From the NCBI GenBank assembly GCA_902506565.1, contig LR732703.1, positions 2,652,125 to 2,716,124 on the forward strand: a stretch of 64,000 bases of DNA, read 5' to 3'. Within the stretch, counting starts at the first letter, position 1; each line of letters starts with the position of its first letter. The notes under the pieces are model-generated. The model was not told where the DNA came from. It saw nothing but the letters and a program-made list of their open reading frames with translations, and did no database searches. Below are positions 28,507-36,376 of the stretch, piece by piece. The DNA comes from Burkholderiales bacterium 8X. Its GTDB lineage: Bacteria > Pseudomonadota > Gammaproteobacteria > Burkholderiales > Burkholderiaceae_C. The position numbers and the translations under genes are program-made.

Positions 28507-29435
28507 CAACGCGACGGGAGGTAGCGTGCGGGATCGACTGGTTTGCCCTGCCGGCGAATCTCGAAATGCAGCTTGACCCGATCAGAATCGCTGTTGCCCA
28601 TCTCGGCGATCTTCTGGCCCTTCTGCACCGACTGGTCCTCCTTGACGAGGAGCGCGCGGTTGTGCGCGTAGGCGGTCAGATAGGTATTGTTGTGCTTCAG
28701 GATGATGAGGTTGCCGTAGCCCCGAAGGCCTGCCCCGGCGTAGACCACCCTGCCGTCGGCTGCTGCAAGGACCGAATCGCCCGCCTTGCCGCCGATGTCC
28801 AGCCCCTTGTTCTTGGCTTCGTCGAAGCCGGCGATCAGCGTTCCTTGTGCGGGCCAGATCCAGCCCACGTCGTCGTCGCCAGAGGCCGAGGCGCCGCCGG
28901 CGCTGGTCGAAGGCGTGACCGGCGGGGTCGGTCGCGCCGCAGCCGTTGCAGCCGGCGTCGCGGGCGACGGTGCCGTGGTGGCAGCCGGAGGCGTGGCGGC
29001 TGCAGGCGCCGCCGGTCGGGCGGGCGTTGCGGCGCCTTCTGCTACCGAAGTCGCGCCGGTCGGACCGACCGGCGGAATGACGCGAAGAACCTGGCCGACC
29101 TCGATCTGGTCCGGGTTCTCCAGGTTGTTCCAGCGAACGATGTCACGCCAGTTCTGGCTGGTCTCGTTGCCGATTCGGCGAATCGTGTCGCCAGGACGCA
29201 CGGCGTAGTAGCCGGGCTTTCCGTAGTTCTCGATGCCGGGCAAGGGCTTGCCCGAAGGATCGGTCGTGATGGGCGGCACGCCAGGCAAAGCAGCCGTGGA
29301 CGACGCAGGTGCGCTCCCCATGGTTCCACGATCCTCGACCGGCGCAGGTCCTCGTGGTGCGGCACAACCCGCGATCGAAAGCGCAACCAACACCGTCACG
29401 CTGGCAAGCCAGCCACGGTTGCCAAAACCCTGCAT
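28506..29435 (-). CDS. nlpD: NlpD-like lipoprotein, LysM plus degenerate M23 domain
   Basis: A 309-residue outer-membrane lipoprotein that activates cell-wall amidases at division. A signal peptide with lipobox ending SIAGC puts the lipid on Cys24; a LysM repeat (GYYAVRPGDTIRRIGNETSQ to VGQVLRVI, about 76-120) binds peptidoglycan; an Ala/Pro/Thr linker follows; the C-terminal LytM domain reads GLDIGGKAGDSVLAAADGRVVYAG. M23 zinc ligands are missing: the first His is Asn (NKGLD) and the HxH motif is KLHF, so it is likely an activator rather than an enzyme. The ATG at 29435 was chosen for AAGGAAG upstream. Confidence 0.93.
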   Translation of the reverse strand: MQGFGNRGWLASVTVLVALSIAGCAAPRGPAPVEDRGTMGSAPASSTAALPGVPPITTDPSGKPLPGIENYGKPGYYAVRPGDTIRRIGNETSQNWRDIVRWNNLENPDQIEVGQVLRVIPPVGPTGATSVAEGAATPARPAAPAAATPPAATTAPSPATPAATAAARPTPPVTPSTSAGGASASGDDDVGWIWPAQGTLIAGFDEAKNKGLDIGGKAGDSVLAAADGRVVYAGAGLRGYGNLIILKHNNTYLTAYAHNRALLVKEDQSVQKGQKIAEMGNSDSDRVKLHFEIRRQGKPVDPARYLPSR

Positions 29436-29446
29436 GTGTTCTTCCT

Positions 29447-30220
29447 TCAAGCAATTCCCGATTTTAGGGGGACAAAGTGGACCGCCTCAAGAATGCGGCG
29501 GTCGATGCCCCGGGCTGTCTTGTCGATCACGACCAAGGACTGCCCGCCGGCCGACGAGTGTGTGGGCGCGACGATTCGGCCGCCGATCGCAAGCTGCTCG
29601 ATCCATGCGTCGGGCACGGATTCGCCGCCCGCTGCCGCGATGATTCCGGCATAAGGCGCGCCTTTCGGGTAACCCAGCATGCCGTCGCCCAGCATCAAAT
29701 GAACGGTCGCCAGGCGGAAAAATCGCAAGTTGGCTCGCGCACGTTCGTGGAGTCCGCGAAGCCGCTCGATGCTGTAGACCTCGGTGGCGACATGGCTCAA
29801 CACGGTCGCCTGGTAGCCGCAGCCGGTACCGATCTCGAGCACCCGGCCAAGACGCTGTTGCGGCTTGCCGCTCAACGCCGGCGCGGCCAGCAAAAGTTCG
29901 ATCATCCGGGCCACCACGCTGGGCTTGGAGATCGTCTGGCCCAGGCCGATCGGCAAGCTGGTGTCCTCGTAAGCTTGATTGACCAGCGCGCTATCCACGA
30001 AGCGATGCCGCTGCACGGCCGCCATCGCGTCGAGCACGCGGCGGTCGGCAAGCCCCTGGGCCGCGAGCCGCTGGACCATGCGCGCATGCACGGCCGCCGA
30101 GACGCTGGTTTCCGGCATCAGGACCGTGGGCTTGGATGGCACCGCCGGTTGACGCCCGCGGGTCGCCGCCGTCGCGGCGGGGGTGAGCCGAACCGGAAAG
30201 CCAGGGCGACTCCCGGTCAT
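29447..30220 (-). CDS. pcm: Protein-L-isoaspartate O-methyltransferase
   Basis: Repair enzyme of 257 residues methylating isoaspartyl residues of damaged proteins. Family motifs: [42 protein letters not shown], the SAM loop [16 protein letters not shown], and [32 protein letters not shown]. The first about 40 residues (Pro/Ala/Arg-rich) extend beyond the usual N-terminus; a later start such as [14 protein letters not shown] is possible. It overlaps surE by 4 bases. Confidence 0.95.
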   Translation of the reverse strand: MTGSRPGFPVRLTPAATAATRGRQPAVPSKPTVLMPETSVSAAVHARMVQRLAAQGLADRRVLDAMAAVQRHRFVDSALVNQAYEDTSLPIGLGQTISKPSVVARMIELLLAAPALSGKPQQRLGRVLEIGTGCGYQATVLSHVATEVYSIERLRGLHERARANLRFFRLATVHLMLGDGMLGYPKGAPYAGIIAAAGGESVPDAWIEQLAIGGRIVAPTHSSAGGQSLVVIDKTARGIDRRILEAVHFVPLKSGIA

Positions 30221-30990
30221 GAACGCGGCACTTCGATTCGATCCACGGTCTCGCGCCAGCGGCCGAGACGGGCGTGATCGGTGAGGTCGATCTGCAAGGG
30301 CGTCACCGACACATGCCCGCCGGCGGTCGCATGAAAGTCCGTTCCCTCGCCGCTGTCCTTGGCGCCGCCGGCGCCGGCGATCCAGTACATGGTTTCACCA
30401 CGCGGGCTGTCTTGCGTGATCACCTTTTCTGCCGCGTGCCGGCGTCCGAGGCGGCAGACCTTCATCGACTTCAGCTCGCCGAACGGCAGGTTGGGAATGT
30501 TGACATTGAGAAGGAAGACTTCCTGCTCGAGCCAGCGCTCGTGCATCACCTGCTGGACCAGCTTGCGAGCGACCTGCGCCGCGTCGTCGACATGGGCCCA
30601 GCCTTTTTCCGTCTGGGAGAAAGCGATGGCCGGGATGCCGAACAGATAAGCCTCCATCGCCGCGCCCACGGTTCCGGAATAGATCGTGTCGTCTCCCATG
30701 TTCGCGCCATTGTTGATGCCCGAAAGAACCAGGTCCGGCCGATAGTCCAGCAGGCCCTTGAGCGCGATGTGAACGCAGTCGGCGGGCGTTCCGGTGACGT
30801 ACCGGAAGCCGTTGTGCGCTTCGCGGACATAAAGCGGCGCAGAGAGCGTCAGCGCATTCGACTTGGCGCTGTTGTTGTGCTCGGGGGCGACCACCTCGAC
30901 CTGGACATCGGGCAAATCGACCAGCGCCTGGTGCAATGCAACGAGGCCGGGCGCTTGAAATCCGTCGTCGTTCGAAATAAGTATCTTCAT
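30217..30990 (-). CDS. surE: 5'/3'-nucleotidase SurE
   Basis: Metal-dependent nucleotidase of 257 residues, normal length. The metal site is in [19 protein letters not shown] (Asn-Asp-Asp) with [16 protein letters not shown] and [25 protein letters not shown]. It heads the surE-pcm-nlpD run. A 116-base gap separates it from the divergent quinone reductase gene. Confidence 0.97.
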   Translation of the reverse strand: MKILISNDDGFQAPGLVALHQALVDLPDVQVEVVAPEHNNSAKSNALTLSAPLYVREAHNGFRYVTGTPADCVHIALKGLLDYRPDLVLSGINNGANMGDDTIYSGTVGAAMEAYLFGIPAIAFSQTEKGWAHVDDAAQVARKLVQQVMHERWLEQEVFLLNVNIPNLPFGELKSMKVCRLGRRHAAEKVITQDSPRGETMYWIAGAGGAKDSGEGTDFHATAGGHVSVTPLQIDLTDHARLGRWRETVDRIEVPRS

Positions 30991-31106
30991 GGCAGTTTGC
31001 TCGGCAATTGTAGGTTGGGCGTTCGTCCCGCCAGGGACAACGGCGCGCGGATCGCGGGCCTATCATCGCCTCTTCAAACGTCGCCGCAAGGCGGAGGAGA
31101 TGACGA

Positions 31107-32093
31107 ATGCATGCATGGCTTTGCGAACAGCCGACCGGTGTCGATGCCCTGGTTTGGAAAGAACTGCCGACCCCACGGCCCGGCCCCGGCGAGGTGCTGA
31201 TCGAAATCAAGGCGGCCAGTCTTAATTTTCCCGATCTCCTGATCGTTCAAAACCTGTATCAGACAAAGCCTCCTCTGCCATTTGTGCCGGGCTCGGAATA
31301 TGCGGGCGTCGTGGTCGAGGTCGGCAGTGAGGTCAAGAAAATCAAGGTCGGGCAAAACGTCGCATGTCTCTCGGGCACCGGCGGTTTTGCAACGCATGTA
31401 ATTGCCGCCGAGGATCAGTGCATGCAACTGCCCGAAGGCTTCGGTCATGTCGACGCCGCGGCATTCATCATGACCTATGCGACCTCCTGGCATGCACTCA
31501 TGGATCGCGCTGCGCTGAAACCCGGCGAAACCGTATTGGTTCTGGGCGCCGCGGGCGGCGTCGGAACGGCGGCCATCCAAATCGCCAAGGCCGAGGGTGC
31601 AAAAGTCATCGCCGCTGCCTCGACGGACGAGAAATGCGAGCTTTGCAAATCGATCGGCGCCGACGTCACCATCAACTACACCACGCATTCGGTGCCGACC
31701 GCCTTTAGAGACGCACTGAAGGCCGCGACCAACGGCAAAGGTCCCGACGTGGTCTACGACCCGGTCGGCGGCGAGTTCGCCGAGCCGACTTTCAGGTCGA
31801 TCGCCTGGAAGGGGCGCTACCTGGTTGTCGGTTTCGCAGGCGGACCGATTCCGTCGCTTCCCCTCAACCTGCCCTTGCTCAAGGGCGCATCCATCGTCGG
31901 TGTTTTCTGGGGTGGATTCGCCAAGACCGAACCCGAGGCCAACGAGCGAATGATGGGCGAACTCGTCAAGCTGTACGGTCAGGGCAAGATCAAACCGGTG
32001 ATCGACAGCACGCTTCCGCTTTCAGAACTCAAGAATGCCTATGCGCAGATGGGAACGAGATCGGTCAAAGGCAAGTTGGTGATGGTCAACTGA
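31107..32093 (+). CDS. NADPH:quinone oxidoreductase family protein
   Basis: Medium-chain dehydrogenase/reductase of 328 residues, zinc-independent quinone reductase type. The N-terminal GroES-like domain has LNFPDLLIVQNLYQTKPPLPFVPGSEYAGVV; the Rossmann part has LVLGAAGGVGTAAIQIAKAEGAKVIAA and VVYDPVGGEFAEPTFRSIAWKGRYLVVGFAGG. Zinc ligands of alcohol dehydrogenases are absent. The electron acceptor cannot be inferred. GGAGG-type ribosome site (AGGAGATGACGA) before the ATG; a strong terminator follows. Confidence 0.92.
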   Translation: MHAWLCEQPTGVDALVWKELPTPRPGPGEVLIEIKAASLNFPDLLIVQNLYQTKPPLPFVPGSEYAGVVVEVGSEVKKIKVGQNVACLSGTGGFATHVIAAEDQCMQLPEGFGHVDAAAFIMTYATSWHALMDRAALKPGETVLVLGAAGGVGTAAIQIAKAEGAKVIAAASTDEKCELCKSIGADVTINYTTHSVPTAFRDALKAATNGKGPDVVYDPVGGEFAEPTFRSIAWKGRYLVVGFAGGPIPSLPLNLPLLKGASIVGVFWGGFAKTEPEANERMMGELVKLYGQGKIKPVIDSTLPLSELKNAYAQMGTRSVKGKLVMVN

Positions 32094-32106
32094 TCGCCTG
32101 CAGCCA

Positions 32107-32140
32107 ACAAAAAAGCCCGCATGCTGCGGGCTTTTTGTTG
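32107..32140. terminator. Bidirectional terminator between quinone reductase and H-NS genes
   Basis: GCCCGC (32115-32120) and GCGGGC (32126-32131) pair across a 5-base loop and are flanked by A-rich and T-rich arms that extend the stem, with a T-run on both strands. Confidence 0.88.
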
Positions 32141-32159
32141 TTGAAAGCGCAGAAGCCGC

Positions 32160-32504
32160 TTACTTGATCTCGAAATCCGAAAGAGACTTTCCGGCAGCCA
32201 AGGCTTCAGTCACCCAACGCGGCTTACGTCCGCGACCGCCCGACCATTTTTGGCCATCCGGCCCCTCATACTTTGCAGCTGCTTTAACCGAAGGCGCCGA
32301 AGTAGCCCGTTTTCTGCCGGGACCACCACCCGACAGTTTGAGGTCGGCTGCAGTCAAACCATATTCCCCGATCTTCTTGCGAAGCTCTTCGATGACGCCA
32401 GCGCGCTCCTGATTGCGCAGCTCTTCGGCTTGCCTGCGCAATTGAGCGATCTGCTCGTCGTGCTTCTTGATCTGGGAATTGATGTCGGCGAGGGTCGAGG
32501 CCAT
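32160..32504 (-). CDS. H-NS-like histone-family nucleoid protein
   Basis: A 114-residue H-NS/MvaT-type DNA-binding protein of the betaproteobacterial form. The N-terminal helix (MASTLADINSQIKKHDEQIAQLRRQAEELRNQERAGVIEELRKKI) is an oligomerising coiled coil. After a basic linker, the C-terminal H-NS domain reads KYEGPDGQKWSGGRGRKPRWVTEALAAGKSLSDFEI, with the AT-minor-groove motif GGRGRKP (close to QGR/RGR hooks). Start chosen at MASTLADI with GGAGG upstream. A good promoter lies at 32536-32563. It silences AT-rich DNA in family members. Confidence 0.93.
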   Translation of the reverse strand: MASTLADINSQIKKHDEQIAQLRRQAEELRNQERAGVIEELRKKIGEYGLTAADLKLSGGGPGRKRATSAPSVKAAAKYEGPDGQKWSGGRGRKPRWVTEALAAGKSLSDFEIK

Positions 32505-32535
32505 TCTGGAAATCCTCCGAATTACGAAAAACCAA

Positions 32536-32563
32536 ATTCTAATTGAAAGCGGATTGGCCGCAA
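32536..32563 (-). promoter_or_regulatory. Promoter of the H-NS-like gene
   Basis: Minus-strand -35 TTGCGG (32558-32563), 16-base spacer, -10 TAGAAT (32536-32541). The predicted leader is about 25 bases with GGAGG in it. Confidence 0.55.
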
Positions 32564-32572
32564 GCGGCGCAC

Positions 32573-32606
32573 AAAAAAAAGCGCCGATCGAAAGATCGGC
32601 GCTTTT
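32573..32606 (-). terminator. Strong intrinsic terminator after tRNA-His
   Basis: On the minus strand AAGCGCCGATC and GATCGGCGCTT pair across a 4-base loop and run into an eight-T tract (32573-32580). It begins about 10 bases after the 3' end of tRNA-His. Confidence 0.92.
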
Positions 32607-32616
32607 CAAGCATGTT

Positions 32617-32693
32617 TGGGGTGGCTGATGGGACTCGAACCCACGACGACCAGAATCACAATCTGGGACTCTACCAGCTGAGCTACAGCCACC
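32617..32693 (-). tRNA. tRNA-His (GTG)
   Basis: Minus-strand cloverleaf: acceptor GTGGCTG (from 32692) pairs with CAGCCAC, D-arm TAGCTCAGCTGGTAGAG, anticodon arm CCAGATTGTGATTCTGG with anticodon GTG, T-arm CGTGGGTTCGAGTCCCATC. Discriminator C and the CCA end (32617-32619) are encoded, and the extra 5' G(-1) typical of tRNA-His is encoded at 32693 opposite the C. It lies 27 bases after the ppiD stop and before a strong terminator, so it is probably processed from the ppiD transcript. Confidence 0.97.
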
Positions 32694-32720
32694 GAAGAGC
32701 GTGCAATTGTAGCCCGAAGA

Positions 32721-34637
32721 TTAGCGTCTCGAAGCGTCTCCGGACAACTCCGCGGCCTTGGGCACCAGGATCTCGGCCTTGAATCGCTTCTTCAGCATTT
32801 CGTAGTAGGCATCGTTCTCGGCAGCAGCAAGAGCCTGGGTGAACTGGTCGGTCTCCTGCTTCGCGACTTCGGCCGTGGGCGCCGTGCGGGCAACGTTCTT
32901 CAATACCCGAACCACCGCGTAACCCTGGGTGCCGAGGTCCACGCCCACGAGCGATGGCAGCTTGTCGGTATCGGCTCGCAGGGCGCCTTCGATGACCGGA
33001 ATCGGTTGCGACTGGGCATCGAGGCGTGAAATGGTCACCGGCTTTTCGAAAGCCGCCCCCTTGGGGTCGGCCTGCCAAGCCTTCAACTTGGCCTCGCCTT
33101 CCGACCGCGCCATGGCTGCCGCACGCTCCGCCACCAGCTGCGACTTGACCTTGTCCTTGACCTCGGCAAACGGCAATTCGCGCGCCGGCGAGTAATTGGT
33201 GACGCGGCCGGCCGCAAGCTGGCTCGAACCCACTTCGATGGCCTCCGTGTTGTGCTTGCGCTCCAGCGAATCGGGGGCGAAGAGCGCGTTCAGAAAGTTG
33301 CGGCTCGCCATGACGCCGGTGGCGCCGGGCGCGGGTGTCCGCGCCACGTTGCTGGCGGTCCTGAGGGTGAGCTTGAGCTTGTCGGCCGCCGGCTGGAGGC
33401 TGTCGGGTTGCTGGTAGACGAGTTCCGTCAAGGTCTCCGCGGCTTTCGCGAACTCCTGAGTGGCCTGCTGGCTCTTGACTTCGTCCTCCAGCCTGGTGCG
33501 GATCTGCTCGAACGGCGGAACGGCCGCGGGCTTGATGTCGGTCAGGAGGATGACGTGATAGCCGAATTCGGACTCGACGACATCGCTGATCTCGCCCTTC
33601 TTGAGCGCGAACATCGCATCCTCGAACGGCTTGACCATGGCGCCGCGGGCCACGAAGTCGAGGTCTCCGCCCTTCTCGGCAGACCCAGGGTCCTGCGAGT
33701 TCTTGCGAGCCACCTCGGCAAACGAAGCGGGAGCCTTCCTGACGTCGGCGAGAAGCGCCTGCGCCTTGGCACGTGCCTTCTCCTTGTCGGCGGACGAAGC
33801 GCCGGCGGGCGCACTGATCAGGATGTGGCTCGCCCGCCGTTCTTCCTTGGTACCGAAGCGGGCCGCATTCTGGTCGTAGTAGCTGCGGAGATCGGACTCG
33901 CTCACCACGATGTTCTTCTTGACCGCGTCCATGTCCAACAGCAGGTACTGCACCGTGGCCTGCTCCGGCACCCGGTATTGCGCGACATGCTGCTTGTAGA
34001 AATCCTCGAGCTCCGAATCCTTGACTTCGACCTTGGCGAGGAAGTCCGCCGGATTGAAGCGCGCCACCTGGATCTCACGCTGATCGAAGAAGGCCTTGAG
34101 CGTCAGCTCTGCCTGCGCCGGCGTGGCGAATGCGGTGCCCGATACGCCCAGCAAGACTTGCTGGGTCGCGAGGTCAGCGCGTACCGAAGCTTCGTACTGC
34201 TCGGGCGTGCGACCGGTCGCCCGCATGAAGCGCTCGCGATCGAACTTGTTGTCTGCCGTGCGAAACGATGCGAGTCCGGTGTCTTCGGCGAAGAGGCGGG
34301 TGAGCCGGTCCTCGGAGATGGTCATGTTCGACTTCGCAGCTGCCGCCGCCAACACGCGGTTTCGAACCATTCGCTCCAGCGATGCATATCGGGCCGCATC
34401 CGAATCGAGCAACGCCGGCTCGATGTTCGGCGCCTGCTGGCGAATCCGGTCGACCTCGTTGCGATGCTGAAGGTCCCACTCGGGCCGCGTGATGTCTTCC
34501 CCCGCCACCCGTGCGACCTTGTCGCCCGCGCCTTCATTCTGATATCGATCGACACCGAACAGCACGAAGGACGGGATGATCAGCAAGAACAAGAACACCA
34601 TGATGATCTTGTTGTACTTGCGGAATGAATCGAACAT
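32721..34637 (-). CDS. ppiD: Periplasmic chaperone/peptidyl-prolyl isomerase PpiD
   Basis: A 638-residue inner-membrane-anchored periplasmic chaperone near the Sec translocon. Starts MFDSFRKYNKIIMVFLFLLIIPSFVLFGVD (one N-terminal membrane anchor), then a SurA-like N-terminal chaperone region and a parvulin domain (RRASHILISAPAGASSADKEKARAKAQ to VKPFEDAMFALKKGEISDVVESEFGYHVILLTDI, about 265-370), then a long C-terminal region. PpiD parvulin domains are often catalytically weak. The upstream tRNA-Val terminator is about 40 bases before the ATG, and a tRNA-His follows. Confidence 0.95.
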   Translation of the reverse strand: MFDSFRKYNKIIMVFLFLLIIPSFVLFGVDRYQNEGAGDKVARVAGEDITRPEWDLQHRNEVDRIRQQAPNIEPALLDSDAARYASLERMVRNRVLAAAAAKSNMTISEDRLTRLFAEDTGLASFRTADNKFDRERFMRATGRTPEQYEASVRADLATQQVLLGVSGTAFATPAQAELTLKAFFDQREIQVARFNPADFLAKVEVKDSELEDFYKQHVAQYRVPEQATVQYLLLDMDAVKKNIVVSESDLRSYYDQNAARFGTKEERRASHILISAPAGASSADKEKARAKAQALLADVRKAPASFAEVARKNSQDPGSAEKGGDLDFVARGAMVKPFEDAMFALKKGEISDVVESEFGYHVILLTDIKPAAVPPFEQIRTRLEDEVKSQQATQEFAKAAETLTELVYQQPDSLQPAADKLKLTLRTASNVARTPAPGATGVMASRNFLNALFAPDSLERKHNTEAIEVGSSQLAAGRVTNYSPARELPFAEVKDKVKSQLVAERAAAMARSEGEAKLKAWQADPKGAAFEKPVTISRLDAQSQPIPVIEGALRADTDKLPSLVGVDLGTQGYAVVRVLKNVARTAPTAEVAKQETDQFTQALAAAENDAYYEMLKKRFKAEILVPKAAELSGDASRR

Positions 34638-34677
34638 GCTTGGACACTCTCTGTGTGCGGAGGTGGATGACGGCAAT

Positions 34678-34707
34678 AAAAAAGGCGAACGGAAGGTTCG
34701 CCTTTTG
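34678..34707 (-). terminator. Intrinsic terminator after tRNA-Val
   Basis: AAAAGGCGAAC and GTTCGCCTTTT-type arms pair across a short loop (34680-34691 with 34696-34706) and end in a T-run on the minus strand. It starts about 10 bases past the tRNA-Val 3' end and separates it from ppiD. Confidence 0.9.
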
Positions 34708-34717
34708 TTGCATCGTT

Positions 34718-34793
34718 TGGTGGGTGCTGAGGGGCTCGAACCCCCGACCTACGCCTTGTAAGGGCGCCGCTCTACCAACTGAGCTAAGCACCC
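34718..34793 (-). tRNA. tRNA-Val (TAC)
   Basis: Minus-strand cloverleaf of 76 bases: acceptor GGGTGCT pairs with AGCACCC, D-arm TAGCTCAGTTGGTAGAGC, anticodon arm GCCCTTACAAGGC-like with anticodon TAC, T-arm with GGTTCGAGCCCC, discriminator A and encoded CCA (34718-34720). It begins 15 bases after the hupB stop with no room for a promoter, so it is probably co-transcribed with hupB. Confidence 0.97.
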
Positions 34794-34808
34794 CACCTTA
34801 AAACGAGT

Positions 34809-35081
34809 TCAGTTCAACGCGTCTTTCAACGCCTTGCCTGGACGAAACTTTGGAATCTTGGCGGCCTTGATTTTAATCGCGTCGCCGGTACGCGGATTGC
34901 GGCCGGTGCGCGCAGCCCGCTTGCCCACGGCAAAGGTGCCGAAACCGACCAGCGACACCGAGCCGCCTTTCTTGAGCGTGGTGCGAATGGCGCCGATGGT
35001 GGATTCGAGCGCACGGGTGGCGGCTGCTTTGGAGATGTCGGCGTTCTTTGCGATGTGCTCAATCAGTTCGGTCTTGTTCAC
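34809..35081 (-). CDS. hupB: DNA-binding protein HU (beta-type)
   Basis: A 90-residue nucleoid protein. The sequence after the start, [70 protein letters not shown], carries the beta-arm motif GFGTF...R..R.GRNP.TG of HU/IHF proteins. The start is GTG at 35081, preceded by GAGG; no ATG fits. The leader is long (about 125 bases) from a strong promoter at 35213-35241. Confidence 0.97.
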   Translation of the reverse strand: MNKTELIEHIAKNADISKAAATRALESTIGAIRTTLKKGGSVSLVGFGTFAVGKRAARTGRNPRTGDAIKIKAAKIPKFRPGKALKDALN

Positions 35082-35190
35082 AAGGGCCTCTTGCAGAAAT
35101 AAAGTTGATCGGTGGACGTCAAAACGGATGCCGCCTCGTGACAGGGCCATGAGGCTTGCATGAAAGAGGTGGATGGCAGACGTGACGCGC

Positions 35191-35206
35191 CGGCAGCGCG
35201 CTGCCG
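35191..35206. repeat. Perfect 16-bp palindrome at the hupB transcription start
   Basis: CGGCAGCGCGCTGCCG reads the same on both strands. It sits just downstream of the hupB -10 element, near the predicted start site. It could be an operator or a hairpin at the 5' end of the message. Confidence 0.6.
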
Positions 35207-35212
35207 ACAAGG

Positions 35213-35241
35213 ATTACAACCACTGGTCTACGGGGTGTCAA
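35213..35241 (-). promoter_or_regulatory. hupB promoter
   Basis: Minus-strand consensus -35 TTGACA (35236-35241), 17-base spacer and -10 TGTAAT (35213-35218), one of the best sigma-70 promoters in the window. Confidence 0.75.
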
Positions 35242-35281
35242 TATGACGTGTGATCCGTAGCCAGCAGCGAAGGGCGTGATT

Positions 35282-36373
35282 TTAGAGCGCTTCGGCGATG
35301 GCTCGGCCGAGATCGCCGGTGGCGGCCTTGCCGCCGATGTCGGGCGTGCGTGGAGCGCCGCTTTGCGGTGCGAGAACCTTCTCGATCGCGCCCAGGATCG
35401 CGTCGTGCGCATCCTTGTGGCCGAGGAACTCCAGCATCATCGCGCCGCACCAGATCTGCCCGATCGGGTTGGCGATTCCCTTGCCGGCAATATCCGGCGC
35501 CGACCCATGCACCGGCTCGAACAAGGAGGGCGTGGTTCGTTCCGGATTGAGGTTGGCGCTCGGCGCGATGCCGATGGTTCCGGTGCAGGCCGGGCCGAGG
35601 TCCGACAGGATGTCGCCGAAGAGGTTGCTGGCCACGACCACGTCGAAATGATCGGGCCGCTGCACGAAATGCGCGGTGAGGATGTCGATGTGGAACTTGT
35701 CGAGGCGGATGTCCGGATAGCCCTTGCTCATGGCTTCGACCCGCTCGTCCCAATACGGCATGGTGATCGCGATGCCGTTCGACTTGGTCGCGCTCGTCAG
35801 GTGCTTCTTGGGACGCGATTGCGCCAGCTCGAACGCGAACTTCAACACCCGATCGACGCCGACCCGCGACATCACGGTCTCCTGCATCACGATCTCTCGC
35901 GGCGTGCCTTCGTACATGCGCCCGCCGATGCTCGAATACTCGCCCTCGGTGTTCTCGCGCACGATGTACATGTCGATCTCGCCCGGTTGGCGCGGGCTGC
36001 CGTCGCGCCTTACCACCGGCGCGATGATGCCGGGCATGAGCCGGGCCGGCCGAAGGTTGATGTACTGGTCGAACTCTCGCCGGAACAAGAGCAGCGAGCC
36101 CCACAAGGACACATGGTCCGCGATCTTCTCGGGCCAGCCGACGGCGCCGAAGTAGATGGCGTCGTGGCCGCCGATCTGATCCTTCCAGTCGTCCGGCAAC
36201 ATCTTGCCGTGCTTCTCGCAATAGTCCCAGCTCGAGAAATCGAAATGATCGAAGCGCAGGTCGATGCCGAACTTGCGAGAAGCCGCGTCGAGCACGCGCA
36301 GGCCCTCGGGCATGGTCTCCTTGCCGATGCCGTCGCCGGCGATCACTGCAATTCTTTTTTGAGTGCTGCTCAT
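35282..36373 (-). CDS. Tartrate/D-malate dehydrogenase (TtuC/DmlA family)
   Basis: A 363-residue NAD-dependent decarboxylating dehydrogenase of the isocitrate/isopropylmalate family, tartrate dehydrogenase branch: RIAVIAGDGIGKETMPEGLRVLD at the N-terminus, HDAIYFGAVGWPEKIADHVSLWGSLLLFRREFDQYINLRPARLMPG, YIVRENTEGEYSSIGG, TSATKSNGIAITMPYWDER, and FEPVHGSAPDIAGKGIANPIGQIWCGAMMLEFLGH. Members oxidise tartrate, D-malate or meso-tartrate; the exact substrate cannot be told. It follows the hydrolase gene with a 3-base gap, so the two are probably co-expressed. Confidence 0.88.
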   Translation of the reverse strand: MSSTQKRIAVIAGDGIGKETMPEGLRVLDAASRKFGIDLRFDHFDFSSWDYCEKHGKMLPDDWKDQIGGHDAIYFGAVGWPEKIADHVSLWGSLLLFRREFDQYINLRPARLMPGIIAPVVRRDGSPRQPGEIDMYIVRENTEGEYSSIGGRMYEGTPREIVMQETVMSRVGVDRVLKFAFELAQSRPKKHLTSATKSNGIAITMPYWDERVEAMSKGYPDIRLDKFHIDILTAHFVQRPDHFDVVVASNLFGDILSDLGPACTGTIGIAPSANLNPERTTPSLFEPVHGSAPDIAGKGIANPIGQIWCGAMMLEFLGHKDAHDAILGAIEKVLAPQSGAPRTPDIGGKAATGDLGRAIAEAL

Positions 36374-36376
36374 GTC

